From Pectobacterium colocasium (GTDB lineage: Bacteria > Pseudomonadota > Gammaproteobacteria > Enterobacterales > Enterobacteriaceae): a stretch of DNA of 64,000 nucleotides. The DNA lies in the NCBI RefSeq assembly GCF_020181655.1, contig NZ_CP084032.1:4092001-4156000 (forward strand), written 5' to 3'. How positions within the stretch are numbered: the stretch's first letter is position 1; each line of letters opens with the position of its first letter. Both the position numbers and the translations under genes were made by a program. Below, in pieces: positions 32,158-41,991 of this stretch. The notes under the pieces are model-generated. The model had not been told where the DNA came from. It made no database searches and was given only the letters and a program-made list of their open reading frames with translations.

Positions 32158-33246
32158 ATGAACGATCTTAAATATAAGATATTAAAGCTATTCTCACACC
32201 CCACCTCGGCCTTTTTCCTGTTTGGTTCCCTTTCCTTTTTGATCACTATCTTTCTTACGCATGAAGCGAATAAAAATGCGTGGAAAGTCGAGCGGCAAAA
32301 CTTGGACATCACAATAAAGACCTATGAATCCTATAATTCCGGTGGAGAAGTGACGGAGAATGATATCACCCGGAAAACCGGCTCTTACGTATTCGCACGA
32401 ATGAGAACATGGGTATTTAATACACGTGATGTGCGCAGCGAGTGTATCAATCGTTTGTCGTCATCCGATCTGACATTTAATGATATGGCGATCATCCGCA
32501 TTTGCCAGAATAAACTGCCATCAATTGGTGAATATGCAGGGAAAGGCACCCTTACTATCATATTTCCTGTGTTATCGCCCACGGATGAATTATTGGGTGT
32601 TCGAATTAGAACCACGTCAGAAACGCCCTCTCCTACGTTTTTTTATACACTGACCTCTCTTGGTTCAGCAGCCGTCATTCTCAGCGTTGTACTGCTTTCT
32701 GCAATTTTAGGCAGCCTGCTCTCGCTTCTGGCAAAAAAATATCTGATAGAACTGCCTATTATCGCGCGCTATGACGATCTCACCGGCTACTTGCGGCGAG
32801 ACGCGTTCTTTCTGGCCGCCAATAAAGCCTTTAGTGTCGCTAACCTCACCAAACGGCCCGTTAGTGTCATTCTGATCGACATCGACTACTTTAAGCAGGT
32901 GAATGACAGCTTCGGTCACAGCGTCGGAGATGAGGCCCTGAAATTTGTTGCCGACACGTTCAAAAAATCATTTCGCCGCGAAGATATTTTTGGCCGTATT
33001 GGCGGCGATGAATTTGCCATTGTGTTGCCGAATACCGGATTAGACGATGCGTACACCATCGTGGATAAAGCGAGAGCGCGCGTTAGCGAAACACCCTGTG
33101 AAACCGCCGCAGGAAAAATCAGGCTGACGGTCAGTATTGGGCTGGTTGAATACCATATCGCTGGAGAAGACCTCAGCGAAGTGATGAAGCGGGCCGATGA
33201 TAATCTTTATATCGCGAAGAAAACCCGTAACGCGACGGCGAAATAG
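32158..33246 (+). CDS. Membrane-anchored GGDEF diguanylate cyclase
   Basis: 362 residues from ATG 32158 (AAGGA upstream). A first membrane helix (about 16-34), a roughly 125-residue periplasmic part, a second helix (about 163-190) and a cytoplasmic GGDEF domain (about 200-362) are seen. The active-site GGDEF is at 282-286, and RxxD at 273-276 is exactly five residues before it, a complete inhibitory I-site. It should make cyclic di-GMP with product inhibition. The periplasmic part matches no sensor family I recognise. It is a single gene inserted between mog and talB, and its N-terminal coding region is AT-rich, suggesting later acquisition. Confidence 0.9.
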   Translation: MNDLKYKILKLFSHPTSAFFLFGSLSFLITIFLTHEANKNAWKVERQNLDITIKTYESYNSGGEVTENDITRKTGSYVFARMRTWVFNTRDVRSECINRLSSSDLTFNDMAIIRICQNKLPSIGEYAGKGTLTIIFPVLSPTDELLGVRIRTTSETPSPTFFYTLTSLGSAAVILSVVLLSAILGSLLSLLAKKYLIELPIIARYDDLTGYLRRDAFFLAANKAFSVANLTKRPVSVILIDIDYFKQVNDSFGHSVGDEALKFVADTFKKSFRREDIFGRIGGDEFAIVLPNTGLDDAYTIVDKARARVSETPCETAAGKIRLTVSIGLVEYHIAGEDLSEVMKRADDNLYIAKKTRNATAK

Positions 33247-33281
33247 ACTTTCCCCTTCCAAAATACCAATTCACAGACAAA

Positions 33282-33308
33282 AAAATAGCCGGGAATCCCG
33301 GCTATTTT
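33282..33308. terminator. Bidirectional terminator between the GGDEF gene and talB
   Basis: Perfect 12-bp arms AAAATAGCCGGG / CCCGGCTATTTT around a 3-nt loop, with A and T tracts on both sides. It serves two converging genes. Confidence 0.92.
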
Positions 33309-33323
33309 CATGTGACAGAATGT

Positions 33324-34277
33324 TTACAGTAAATCTGCAATCATCTTTTCCAGTTTTTCCTGGTCGATAGCAAATTTACGGATCCCGTCGGCCAGTTTAT
33401 CGATCGCCATTGGGTCTTGATTGTGCTGCCAGTAGAATTCCGCTTCCGTCATTTTCGCCGGACGAACTTTCACTTCACCAGCATAAGACAGTTTGCGAAC
33501 CACTTCGCCTTCGCTTTCTGACAGTTCTTTCAGCAGCGCTGGGGCAATCGTCAGGCGGTCACATCCGGCCAGTTCCAAAATCTCACCCACGTTACGGAAG
33601 CTCGCGCCCATCACGACGGTTTCATAGCCGTGCTCTTTGTAGTAATCGTAGATTTCGCTAACGGAAACCACACCTGGATCTTCGTGCGGCGCGAATTCTT
33701 TCTTATCGCCATTAGCTTTGTACCAGTCAAGAATACGGCCAACAAACGGTGAAATCAGGAATACGCCAGCTTCAGCACAGGCACGTGCCTGCGCAAAGGA
33801 GAACAGCAGCGTCAGGTTACAGTTGATGCCTTCTTTTTCCAGTTGCTCCGCCGCGCGGATACCCTGCCAGGTTGACGCCAGTTTAATCAGGATACGCTCG
33901 TTGCTGATACCTGCGTCGTTGTACAGTTTGATCAGGTGTTTTGCCTTCGCCACGCTGGCTTCGGTGTCATAAGACAAACGTGCATCCACTTCTGTGGAGA
34001 TGCGGCCTGGGATCAATTTTAAAATTTCGAGACCAATGTTGACCGCCAGTTTGTCCGTAGCATCGACGACCTGCTGTTTGCGATCGCTGCTCTGCTCGCG
34101 TGCCCAGGCAATCGCCTCGTCGATCAGCTTGCGGTATTCAGGAATTTGCGCCGCGTTCAGAATCAGCGAAGGGTTGGTGGTCGCATCTTGCGGTTGGTAC
34201 AGTTTCATTGCCGCAATATCGCCGGTATCAGCTACAACCGTGGTCAATTGGCGTAGGGAAGTCAGTTTATCCGTCAT
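33324..34277 (-). CDS. talB: Transaldolase B
   Basis: 317 residues, the same as E. coli TalB and very similar throughout. The Schiff-base lysine is in [13 protein letters not shown] (about residue 132). TTNPSLIL and [12 protein letters not shown] are also conserved family signatures. The enzyme moves a dihydroxyacetone unit between sedoheptulose-7-phosphate and glyceraldehyde-3-phosphate in the non-oxidative pentose phosphate pathway. It works with RpiA, encoded later in this window. It is monocistronic. Confidence 0.97.
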   Translation of the reverse strand: MTDKLTSLRQLTTVVADTGDIAAMKLYQPQDATTNPSLILNAAQIPEYRKLIDEAIAWAREQSSDRKQQVVDATDKLAVNIGLEILKLIPGRISTEVDARLSYDTEASVAKAKHLIKLYNDAGISNERILIKLASTWQGIRAAEQLEKEGINCNLTLLFSFAQARACAEAGVFLISPFVGRILDWYKANGDKKEFAPHEDPGVVSVSEIYDYYKEHGYETVVMGASFRNVGEILELAGCDRLTIAPALLKELSESEGEVVRKLSYAGEVKVRPAKMTEAEFYWQHNQDPMAIDKLADGIRKFAIDQEKLEKMIADLL

Positions 34278-34500
34278 GTTGGCATGTCTCGTTGTTTATA
34301 CGTGGTGCTCGTGAATGAAAATAGCTCGTATATGAATCGACTTATTATCTAATCGGGTGGCCGTCTGTTTTGCGCCGAAATCTGATAATAACACGCGCGT
34401 TTTCCCACGCAAGCCAGCCTTTTCCTACGTCCCTCTGCCATGGGGGTCACATACTAGCGTTCCCCCTTTCCAAAGACGCTCGAACGTCAAAGACAAGGCA

Positions 34501-34534
34501 TATTGTAGCTATTGGCGTATTGTAGCTATCGCCG
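34501..34534 (+). repeat. 17-bp tandem repeat upstream of yaaA
   Basis: Units TATTGTAGCTATTGGCG (34501-34517) and TATTGTAGCTATCGCCG (34518-34534) share their first 12 bases. A small inverted repeat, CGCCG / CGGCG, follows, then a TATAGT (34555) that could be the yaaA -10. The rest of 34278-34596 holds no gene. Confidence 0.7.
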
Positions 34535-34596
34535 TTTTCTTACGGCGTTCTTGCTATAGTAGGCTCATCTCAAATCAAACCGACAGGACATGGCGC

Positions 34597-35370
34597 ATGC
34601 TTATTACTATTTCACCCGCAAAAACGCTCGACTACACCAGTCCTTTGGCAACGACGCGTTATACGCAGCCAGAACTTCTGGACCAGTCCAGTCAGTTGAT
34701 TGATGTATGTAAAAAACTGACGCCGGCACAGATCGCCTCTCTGATGAGTATCAGCGATAAGCTGGCTGATCTGAACGCAGGCCGGTTTAGCGAGTGGCAC
34801 CCGGATTTCACGCCTGAGAACGCGCGTCAGGCGTTGCTGGCGTTTAAGGGCGACGTCTATACCGGATTAGCCGCAGAAGATTTCAGCGAGGATGATTTCG
34901 ATTTCGCCCAGCAGCATTTGCGTATGCTGTCAGGCTTGTATGGCGTGTTGCGCCCGCTGGATTTGATGCGCCCGTATCGGCTGGAAATGGGTACCAAACT
35001 GGAAAATAAAGCCGGTAAAGATCTCTACAGTTTTTGGGGCGATACCATTACGGAAAAACTGAATCAGGCGCTGCGCGATCAAGGCGACGATGTGCTGGTT
35101 AATCTGGCATCGGATGAATATTTCAAAGCCGTTAAGCCCAAAAAACTCAATGCCCGCCTGATCAAGCCCGTCTTTTTGGATGAGAAAAACGGCAAATTCA
35201 AAGTGATCAGTTTCTACGCCAAGAAAGCACGCGGCCTGATGAGTCGTTTCATTATTCAAAACCGCCTGACGCAGCCGGAACAGTTGAAAGCGTTTAATCT
35301 GGAGGGTTACTTCTTCGAGAAAGCAGACTCTTCGACGGATGAACTGGTGTTTAAGCGCCACGAACAGTAA
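34597..35370 (+). CDS. yaaA: Peroxide stress protein YaaA
   Basis: 257 residues from ATG 34597 (E. coli 258); AGGA lies eight bases upstream, and a frame back to 34357 is not supported. The DUF328/UPF0246 signatures are [13 protein letters not shown] at the N-terminus, [23 protein letters not shown] and [14 protein letters not shown]. In E. coli YaaA lowers free iron and protects DNA during hydrogen peroxide stress under OxyR control; homologues have a DNA-binding-like fold. It converges on thrC with a shared terminator. Confidence 0.96.
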   Translation: MLITISPAKTLDYTSPLATTRYTQPELLDQSSQLIDVCKKLTPAQIASLMSISDKLADLNAGRFSEWHPDFTPENARQALLAFKGDVYTGLAAEDFSEDDFDFAQQHLRMLSGLYGVLRPLDLMRPYRLEMGTKLENKAGKDLYSFWGDTITEKLNQALRDQGDDVLVNLASDEYFKAVKPKKLNARLIKPVFLDEKNGKFKVISFYAKKARGLMSRFIIQNRLTQPEQLKAFNLEGYFFEKADSSTDELVFKRHEQ

Positions 35371-35399
35371 ACAAAGTAGTACGATAGGCAACAAAGAGA

Positions 35400-35421
35400 A
35401 AGGCGGCGAAACCGCCGCCTT
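35400..35421. terminator. Terminator between yaaA and thrC
   Basis: Arms AAGGCGGC / GCCGCCTT with a 6-nt loop; T-rich after it on the plus strand and on the minus strand (TTCTC). It serves both converging genes. Confidence 0.8.
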
Positions 35422-35431
35422 TTCAACAACC

Positions 35432-36721
35432 TTATTCCGGCAGCGACATCAGGAACTCACGCAGCTTCGCGAAATCATCCGGGAAGTTGTGCGACAGCAG
35501 ATCCAGATCGGCACGCTCAGCCAGCGCTTCCGGCAGATCCAGTTCTTTGCCCAGAATGTCTTCTACGCTTTCCTTGAATTTCGCCGGGTGTGCCGTCCCC
35601 AGGAACAGGCCGAACTCACCCGCTTGCAGTTGATCGCGCAGCAGACGGTAAGCAATCGCCGCATGCGGCTCAGAGAGATAACCTAGCGCATCCAACTCAT
35701 GCATGGTTTCTTTCGTGGTCTCATCGCTCACCGCGCCAAAACCCAGCGTTTTCAACTGCCAGTTTTTACGGCGGAACAGCTCTTCCACGCGCGGCCAGTT
35801 GTTCGGCTGGCTCACGTCCATCGCGTTGGATAAGGTTGCCACCGTTTTATTCGGCTCCCAATTTCCGCTGCTCAGGAAACGCGGCACGGTGTCATTGGCG
35901 TTGGTCGCAGCGATGAAGCGCTTAATCGGCAGCCCCAGCGATTTTGCCAGCAGACCAGCCGTCAGATCGCCGAAGTTACCGCTCGGCACAGAAACCACCA
36001 GATGATTACGCGCTTCCTGCGGCAGTTGTGCAACCGCTTCAAAGTAGTAGCAAATTTGCGCCAGCAGACGGCTGATATTGATGGAGTTTGCCGAGTTCAG
36101 GCCAATCGCCTTTTTCAGCTCTTCATCATCAAACGCCTTTTTCACCAATGCCTGACAGGCATCAAAATCGCTGTCGACTGCGATGGTGTGAATGTTGCCG
36201 CCCAGCGTACAGAACAGCTTTTCCTGCAACGGACTGATCTTGCCCTGCGGATATAAAATCACCACACGGACATTTTCCAGACCGTAAAAGGCATGCGCCA
36301 CGGCAGCACCGGTGTCGCCAGAAGTCGCCGTCAGAATGGTAATTTTCTCGTCGCCAGACACTTCCGTCAGCATTTGCGCCATAAAGCGGCCGCCGAAGTC
36401 TTTAAAGGCCAGCGTCGGGCCGTGGAACAGCTCCAGCGCGGCGATATCTTCCGCTACCGGTGCAACGGGCGCAGGGAATGCAAAGGCCGTTTTTACGCGC
36501 TCGAACACGGTTTCAGCCGCAATTTCATCGCCGATATACGTAGACAGAATACGGCTGCTGCGGGTAACGAAATCCAGATCCAGCAGCGCGTCGATTTCAG
36601 TGCGCTCAAATTCCGGCAGATCCAGCGGGAAGAACAGCCCTTGCTGGCTACCCAGCCCTTGCTTGATAGCCTGAGCAAAACTGACCTGCTCGTTATGATC
36701 TTTAAGGTTGTACAGTTTCAT
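35432..36721 (-). CDS. thrC: Threonine synthase
   Basis: 429 residues (E. coli 428). The PLP-binding lysine is in LAFKDFGGRFMA, with the phosphate-binding ATSGDTGAAVAHAF motif and SVPSGNFGDLTAG. It converts O-phosphohomoserine to threonine. It is the last gene of thrLABC, three bases after thrB, and ends before the terminator shared with yaaA. Confidence 0.98.
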   Translation of the reverse strand: MKLYNLKDHNEQVSFAQAIKQGLGSQQGLFFPLDLPEFERTEIDALLDLDFVTRSSRILSTYIGDEIAAETVFERVKTAFAFPAPVAPVAEDIAALELFHGPTLAFKDFGGRFMAQMLTEVSGDEKITILTATSGDTGAAVAHAFYGLENVRVVILYPQGKISPLQEKLFCTLGGNIHTIAVDSDFDACQALVKKAFDDEELKKAIGLNSANSINISRLLAQICYYFEAVAQLPQEARNHLVVSVPSGNFGDLTAGLLAKSLGLPIKRFIAATNANDTVPRFLSSGNWEPNKTVATLSNAMDVSQPNNWPRVEELFRRKNWQLKTLGFGAVSDETTKETMHELDALGYLSEPHAAIAYRLLRDQLQAGEFGLFLGTAHPAKFKESVEDILGKELDLPEALAERADLDLLSHNFPDDFAKLREFLMSLPE

Positions 36722-36724
36722 GCA

Positions 36725-37654
36725 TTATCCCAGTAGTCGTGCGCCAGTCGTATCAAGACGGCAAATATGAACAAAACCTTCATCGTTCTGCAAATAGTTA
36801 TCCCGCAGCCAATCGGCCAGGCGCTGTGCGCTCGCCATGTCGTTGCAGACGGAGAATAACGTCGGGCCAGAGCCGGAAATACCGCAGGCCAGCGCCCCGA
36901 TATCTTCCGCAGCCTGACGAGCGGCGGCAAAGCCGGGCAGCAGTTTCGTACGGTAAGGTTCCGCGATGACATCCTTCATCAGCTTCGCCGCCAGCGCGGC
37001 CTGACCGGTATGGCAGGCGTGAATAAAACCAGCCAGATAGCGACCGTGACTGATACAGTCCTGACGACGATATTGCGCAGGCAGAATCGCACGCGCTTCA
37101 GCAGTAGAGACTTTAATCCCCGGATATGCCATGACCCACAGCCAGTCATCGAACGATGGCACAGGCTGGCTGATAATGCCGTTCTCTTCCAGCATCAGTT
37201 GGACGCCGCCGAGGAAGCACGGCGCCACGTTATCGTAGTGAACGCTGCCGGAAATACGTCCTTCCAGCTCACCCATCAGCGTCAGCAGGCGGGTATCATC
37301 CAGCGGTTTGCCGCAAAATTCGTTCATCGCCATCAATCCAGCGACGACAGAACAGGCGCTAGAACCTAGCCCTGAACCAATCGGCATATTCTTTTCGAGC
37401 GTCATCGCCACCGGCACGGTTTTGCCAATTTCCTGACAGAAAAGCTCCCAACACTGATACACAATGTTTTCTTTCGGGTTGTCCGGCAGCTTGCTGACAA
37501 AACGCCCTTCATTACGCAGGCTGAACAGATCGGCGGCCTCGACAGAGACGCAATCTCCCAGCAATGAACCGTCTACCGGCGAAACGGCCGCACCCAGCAC
37601 ATCAAATCCAACGCTGACGTTACCGATTGATGCAGGTGCATACACCTTAACCAT
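36725..37654 (-). CDS. thrB: Homoserine kinase
   Basis: 309 residues from ATG 37654 (E. coli 310), with GGGAG upstream inside the thrA end. The longer frame to 37675 is not needed. It is a GHMP kinase: substrate loop [16 protein letters not shown] and the ATP loop [13 protein letters not shown]. It phosphorylates homoserine for ThrC. Only 2 bp separate it from the thrA stop and 3 bp from thrC, so the three are coupled. Confidence 0.98.
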   Translation of the reverse strand: MVKVYAPASIGNVSVGFDVLGAAVSPVDGSLLGDCVSVEAADLFSLRNEGRFVSKLPDNPKENIVYQCWELFCQEIGKTVPVAMTLEKNMPIGSGLGSSACSVVAGLMAMNEFCGKPLDDTRLLTLMGELEGRISGSVHYDNVAPCFLGGVQLMLEENGIISQPVPSFDDWLWVMAYPGIKVSTAEARAILPAQYRRQDCISHGRYLAGFIHACHTGQAALAAKLMKDVIAEPYRTKLLPGFAAARQAAEDIGALACGISGSGPTLFSVCNDMASAQRLADWLRDNYLQNDEGFVHICRLDTTGARLLG

Positions 37655-37656
37655 AA

Positions 37657-40116
37657 TTATGCTCCCAACTTCCATGACAAGGTGCGCAGCAGATCTGCGA
37701 ACACACCAGCAGCGGTAACATCGTTACCCGCGCCATAACCGCGCAACACGAGCGGCAGTGGCTGATAATAACGGCTGTAGAATGCCAGCGCATTCTCGCC
37801 ATCTTTGACTTTAAACAGCGGATCATTGCCGCCAACGGCGCTGATCTTGACCTTGCAGCGACCTTCTTCAATGACGCCGACATAGCGCAACACTTTACCT
37901 TCATCGCGCGCTTGTGCAACACGGCTGGCGAACTCATCGTCTACCGACGGCAGGCGCTGCATGAAGCTGGCAACGTCGCCGGAGGCATCGAAGCTGGCAG
38001 GCAGAACAGATTCCACCTCAATATCGCCCAGCTCCAACTGATAGCCCGCTTCACGCGCCAGAATCAGCAGCTTACGCGCCACGTCCATACCAGACAGATC
38101 GTCACGTGGGTCGGGTTCGGTATACCCTTTCTCTTTCGCCTGCGTGGTCGCTTCCGACAGCGACATGCCTTCATCGAGTTTACCGAAAATAAAGGACAGC
38201 GAGCCAGAGAGAATACCGGTAAAGCGAATCAGCTCATCACCCGCATTCAGCAGGTTTTGCAGGTTCTCAATCACCGGCAGGCCAGCACCGACGTTAGTGT
38301 CATACAGGAAACGACGGCGGGATTTCGCCGCGGCGCCGCGCAGTTGGTGATAATAATTCATCGACCCCGTGTTGGCTTTCTTGTTTGGGGTCACCACATG
38401 GAAGCCGTCGGCCAGGAAATCCACATACTGATCGGCCACCGCCTGATTCGACGTACAGTCAACGATAACCGGGTTCAGCAGGTGGTACTCTTTCACCAGA
38501 CGAATCAGACGACCCAGATTGAACGGCTCGCGGGCTTTCGCCAACTCTTCGCGCCAGTTATCCATCGAAACGCCGTTAATATTGGTCAGCATGGCTTTGG
38601 AGTTCGCGATCCCACACACACGCAGATCGATATGCTTGTCTTTCAGCCACGGCTGCTGGCGGTGAATCTGCTCCAGCAGTGCGCCGCCCACGCCGCCCAC
38701 GCCGATAACAAATACGTCGATCACCTGATCGGTGTTAAACAGCATCTGGTGCGCCACGCGCACGCCAGTGGTCGCCACATCGTTGTTCACTACGACGGAA
38801 ATAGAACGTTCGGAGGAACCCTGCGCAATAGCCACGATATTGATATTCGCCGTCGCCAGTGCGGAGAACAGGCGGGCAGACAGGCCGCGCAGCGTGCGCA
38901 TGCCGTCCCCCACGACAGAGAGGATTGCCAGGCGTTCCATCACATCCAGCGGCTCCAGCACGCCTTCTTTCAGTTCCAGATAGAATTCGTCTTCCAGCGT
39001 TTTTCTGGCACGCGCCAGCTCGTTTTGTGATACGCAGAAGCTGATGCTGTACTCAGAAGACGACTGCGTAATCAGCACCACCGAAATACCCGCACGCGAC
39101 ATCGCCGCAAATACGCGCGCCGCCATGCCAACCATACCTTTCATGCCAGGGCCGGAAACGTTGATCATCGCCATATTGTTCAGGTTGGTGATGCCTTTCA
39201 CCGGATACTGAGTATCCGTGCTGTCCATGCCGATGAGTGTGCCGGGAGCCTGAGGGTTTTCGGTGTTTTTGATGAGGCAGGGAATTTGGAACTGGGCGAT
39301 AGGAGCGATGGTGCGGGGGTGGAGGACTTTGGCGCCGAAATAGGACAGCTCCATCGCCTCCTGATAGGACATCGATTTCAATAATCGGGCATCCGGCACC
39401 TGACGCGGATCGCAGGTATAAACACCGTCTACATCGGTCCAGATCTCACAACAGTCGGCACGTAAACACGCAGCCAGTACCGCAGCGGAATAGTCTGAAC
39501 CGTTGCGGCCCAGTACCACCAGCTCGCCTTTATCGTTACCCGCAGTAAAGCCCGCCATCAGGATGACATGATCTTTCGGAATGGCGCTTTCAGCGATACG
39601 GCGAGTCGATTCTGTGATATCCACGGTGGATTCCAGGTAGTGTCCCTGCGCCAGCAGCTTCTCGACCGGATTGATAACGGAAACCCCATAGCCGCGTGCC
39701 TGAAAGACCGCTTCCATGATGGCAATAGATAGTTTTTCCCCTCGGCAGATAATCGCGGCGTTCACACTGTCAGGGCACTGCCCCAACAGCGCGATGCCAT
39801 GCAGCACGTGTTTCAGCTGTGCAAATTCCTGATCCACGAATGCCTTCAGGCGAGCATGATCAAAACCGGGTTGAGACTCGGCAAGGCCTTGCAGCAGCGA
39901 AGAAAAGATCGTTTCGGCGTCATTCAAATGAGGCAGGATATCTTGTCCGGCGACGGTTTTCTCAATCATGGCAACCAGATGGTTGGTAATTTTCGCCGGA
40001 GCGGACAATACGGTAGCCACCTGTCCCTGGCGCGCGTTGTTTTCGATAATGTCGGCAACGCGCGCAAAACGTTCCGCATTTGCTACTGAAGTCCCGCCAA
40101 ATTTCAACACTCGCAT
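37657..40116 (-). CDS. thrA: Bifunctional aspartokinase I / homoserine dehydrogenase I
   Basis: 819 residues from ATG 40116, with AGGAG upstream (E. coli 820). The aspartokinase domain starts [12 protein letters not shown] (residue 2) and runs to about 300. Two ACT domains bind threonine (about 310-460). The homoserine dehydrogenase domain follows, with the [13 protein letters not shown] nucleotide motif near 470. It catalyses the first and third steps from aspartate to threonine and is feedback inhibited by threonine. An antisense frame (37912-39030) is a shadow. Confidence 0.98.
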   Translation of the reverse strand: MRVLKFGGTSVANAERFARVADIIENNARQGQVATVLSAPAKITNHLVAMIEKTVAGQDILPHLNDAETIFSSLLQGLAESQPGFDHARLKAFVDQEFAQLKHVLHGIALLGQCPDSVNAAIICRGEKLSIAIMEAVFQARGYGVSVINPVEKLLAQGHYLESTVDITESTRRIAESAIPKDHVILMAGFTAGNDKGELVVLGRNGSDYSAAVLAACLRADCCEIWTDVDGVYTCDPRQVPDARLLKSMSYQEAMELSYFGAKVLHPRTIAPIAQFQIPCLIKNTENPQAPGTLIGMDSTDTQYPVKGITNLNNMAMINVSGPGMKGMVGMAARVFAAMSRAGISVVLITQSSSEYSISFCVSQNELARARKTLEDEFYLELKEGVLEPLDVMERLAILSVVGDGMRTLRGLSARLFSALATANINIVAIAQGSSERSISVVVNNDVATTGVRVAHQMLFNTDQVIDVFVIGVGGVGGALLEQIHRQQPWLKDKHIDLRVCGIANSKAMLTNINGVSMDNWREELAKAREPFNLGRLIRLVKEYHLLNPVIVDCTSNQAVADQYVDFLADGFHVVTPNKKANTGSMNYYHQLRGAAAKSRRRFLYDTNVGAGLPVIENLQNLLNAGDELIRFTGILSGSLSFIFGKLDEGMSLSEATTQAKEKGYTEPDPRDDLSGMDVARKLLILAREAGYQLELGDIEVESVLPASFDASGDVASFMQRLPSVDDEFASRVAQARDEGKVLRYVGVIEEGRCKVKISAVGGNDPLFKVKDGENALAFYSRYYQPLPLVLRGYGAGNDVTAAGVFADLLRTLSWKLGA

Positions 40117-40206
40117 TTTTATCTTTTCTCCTGAATTTCTGCCAACCAAACGCCGGAAGCGTTTTTGTATGCCGCTTGCAGGCGGCGCTGAGGGATAACC
40201 TGCCGT

Positions 40207-40240
40207 AAAAAAAAAGCCCGCACTGTTCGGTGCGGGCTTT
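40207..40240 (-). terminator. Attenuator (terminator) of the thr operon
   Basis: On the minus strand GCCCGCAC / GTGCGGGC closes a short loop and is followed by nine T. The end of the leader gene contains GGTGCGGGCT, which can pair with AGCCCGCACC of the terminator arm. This gives the alternative structure expected when ribosomes stall at Thr or Ile codons. Confidence 0.93.
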
Positions 40241-40260
40241 TTCTGGAATCTTTATATGCG

Positions 40261-40329
40261 TCAGCCCGCACCGTTACTGGTTGTATCGGTGATGGTAATA
40301 ATCGTGGTGATCAGGCTGATAGTGCGCAT
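40261..40329 (-). CDS. thrL: thr operon leader peptide
   Basis: 22 residues, too short for ordinary gene finding. It starts MRTIS at 40329 and ends NGAG before TGA 40261-40263, like the E. coli leader (21 residues, also ending GNGAG). It contains seven threonine and five isoleucine codons, most in one run. Translation senses charged tRNA-Thr and tRNA-Ile: stalling frees the downstream anti-terminator. The peptide itself has no known function. It differs from E. coli by a Leu and an Asp within the run. Confidence 0.93.
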   Translation of the reverse strand: MRTISLITTIITITDTTSNGAG

Positions 40330-40371
40330 GCTAAAATCGAATCTCATTAGAAGTAGAGTTATCTGCCCTAT

Positions 40372-40400
40372 TAGTTAGGCCAATCGCCCTTTGAAGTCAA
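40372..40400 (-). promoter_or_regulatory. Promoter of thrLABC
   Basis: On the minus strand TTGACT (40400-40395), a 17-bp spacer and TAACTA (40377-40372), about 43 bp before the leader start. The rest of 40401-40540 has no convincing gene. Confidence 0.7.
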
Positions 40401-40540
40401 CGGATTTCTTTTTTTTCTTCTCACCGAACGAAAAATGTCTACCGCTAAACCCACTGCCAAAACGGGAATATGCCGGACGAACCATTGCCAAAATACACGC
40501 TTCAAGATGTTCGACTGCCAAAAAAGCCATCTCTGCTATC

Positions 40541-41227
40541 TTATTTCGGCAAGTTTTTTTCAATGTCGTGTAGCAGCCGATGTAGCATCGCCGTGTCGCG
40601 CTGCTCTAAACGCCCTAGCCGCTGATGCAACCAGTCCCGCAGTTTTTCATCATCCTCAACAGCCAAATTCACCAGTAGCCGATCCAAACGATCGTGCAGC
40701 GCCGACAACTGTCCCACTGCCGCAGGCTGTGCCGCTTCCGGTTTGACCTCCATCAGTTCAGCCAGTTGGTAACAGTACACCATCACCGCCTGACCCAGAT
40801 TCAGCGAAGGGTAATCCGCTTTCATCGGTACGCCAGTCAATACATCCGCCAGTTCGAGCTCTTCATTCGTCAGGCCCACATCTTCCCGACCAAACACCAG
40901 CGCCGCAGAAGCCATCCATTGCACCTTCTCCTGCAAGATGCCAGTCAGTTCAGCTGGCGTGCAGTAATAATGATACTTAGCCCGGCTGCGCGCGGTGGTT
41001 GCGACCGTAAAGTCGACATCTGCCAGTGCTTCAGCCAACGTGCCAAACACCTGCACGTTATCCAGAATATCCCCCGAGCCGTGCGCCACCCAACGCGCTG
41101 CCGGTTCTTGGTGTGCAGTGCTACCGACAATACGCAAACTGCTGAATCCCATCGTTTTCATCGCACGGGCTGCCGCCCCTACATTCTCTGCCCGAGCGGG
41201 CTCAACCAAAATAATATGAAACTGCAT
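40541..41227 (-). CDS. yjtD: TrmH/SpoU-family RNA 2'-O-methyltransferase (TrmJ-like, YjtD)
   Basis: 228 residues from ATG 41227 with GAGGAG upstream, the same length as E. coli YjtD (LasT); the frame to 41299 is not supported. SPOUT motifs are visible: FHIILVEPARAENVGAAARAMK (motif 1), AALVFGREDVGLTNEEL (motif 2) and PSLNLGQAVMVYCYQL (motif 3), the part that forms the SAM-binding knot. It probably methylates tRNA or rRNA; its target is not established. It lies between thrL and arcA as in E. coli. Confidence 0.9.
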   Translation of the reverse strand: MQFHIILVEPARAENVGAAARAMKTMGFSSLRIVGSTAHQEPAARWVAHGSGDILDNVQVFGTLAEALADVDFTVATTARSRAKYHYYCTPAELTGILQEKVQWMASAALVFGREDVGLTNEELELADVLTGVPMKADYPSLNLGQAVMVYCYQLAELMEVKPEAAQPAAVGQLSALHDRLDRLLVNLAVEDDEKLRDWLHQRLGRLEQRDTAMLHRLLHDIEKNLPK

Positions 41228-41653
41228 AAACTCCTCAGTATGGGTTACGTGCGTTCTGTCACTGTCTCCACCAGCCGTCAAATAAAACAGCGGCCTCATC
41301 GATAGCGCTCACTGATAACGATTGATTAATAAGTACTATTCGTTGATAACCGCAGCGTGTTGATCGTTACGATGAAAAGTTAACAATAAACCAACAAAAT
41401 TTCCGGTATCAACTCAGCCTTCGGCAGGAAACATCGGAGAGTCCAAAAAATAGGCAGGAAGAGAAAACCCTAAGAAAAACAGGGTAAATTATTTTATTTC
41501 AATAAGTTATAAAACGACTACCGACTGTGTAGCGCCAATTATGATTATTGGCATTTGCTATGCTAAATCGTTCATAAAAAGTGCTAAATTGTGACGTAAA
41601 CTGGCAATCCTATAAGTGTTTATCACAAAATAGTTAACGTGCTAAAATGAAAT

Positions 41654-41667
41654 TTGATATATGTCAA
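41654..41667 (+). promoter_or_regulatory. FNR site and promoter of arcA
   Basis: TTGATATATGTCAA matches TTGAT-N4-ATCAA with one mismatch. A CAAAAT at 41692-41697 could be the -10, placing the site near -42, the class II activator position. E. coli arcA has an FNR-activated promoter. The predicted leader is close to 290 nt. Confidence 0.65.
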
Positions 41668-41807
41668 CAGAACCGTAGATTTATCAGCAGGCAAAATCCG
41701 TGCTTACTGTTATGTTGCTGTTAATAAGGTTAAACTATGCGCCACTTTGAGCGCAGTTAAATTAGCGCCACGCTCATCCGCTAGCAGTACCTCTAAGCGG
41801 GTAGAGA

Positions 41808-41933
41808 ATGAACACCAGTAACGCCTTTACGTACTTGAGTCTAATGTTGAGCGAGAGCGTAGTTTACCTCGATAAGCTCCAGGGAAATACCCGGAATAAC
41901 TGGCGTTGTAGCCAGCGGGCCAGCAGGGTATGA
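41808..41933 (+). CDS. Putative 41-aa upstream ORF in the arcA leader
   Basis: ATG 41808 to TGA 41931-41933, too short for ordinary gene finding, with GGGTAGAG just before the start. It opens MNTSNAFTYLSLMLSE and has a basic, Arg/Asn-rich C-terminus with one Cys. It resembles no protein I know, including E. coli YjjY, which lies in this interval in the other orientation. It ends 58 bp before arcA and would be on the same mRNA if the FNR promoter is used. Several hairpins surround it (for example CTGGC / GCCAG near 41901-41916). It could be translated, or be a by-product of conserved RNA structure. Confidence 0.35.
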   Translation: MNTSNAFTYLSLMLSESVVYLDKLQGNTRNNWRCSQRASRV

Positions 41934-41991
41934 CAGCGACTTCTGTACTTCCGATTTCTATAATTTAAGTTGGCAATTTTAGGTAGCAAAC

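Noticed and set aside
37912..39030. 372-codon plus-strand ORF opposite thrA
   Set aside because: Long, but antisense to a complete bifunctional enzyme, with shadow-like composition and no ribosome-binding or family signal.
40375..40573. Small ORFs on both strands between thrL and yjtD
   Set aside because: Built around a long homopolymer-like AT stretch giving runs of Lys or Phe, overlapping the thr promoter, with no initiation signal.
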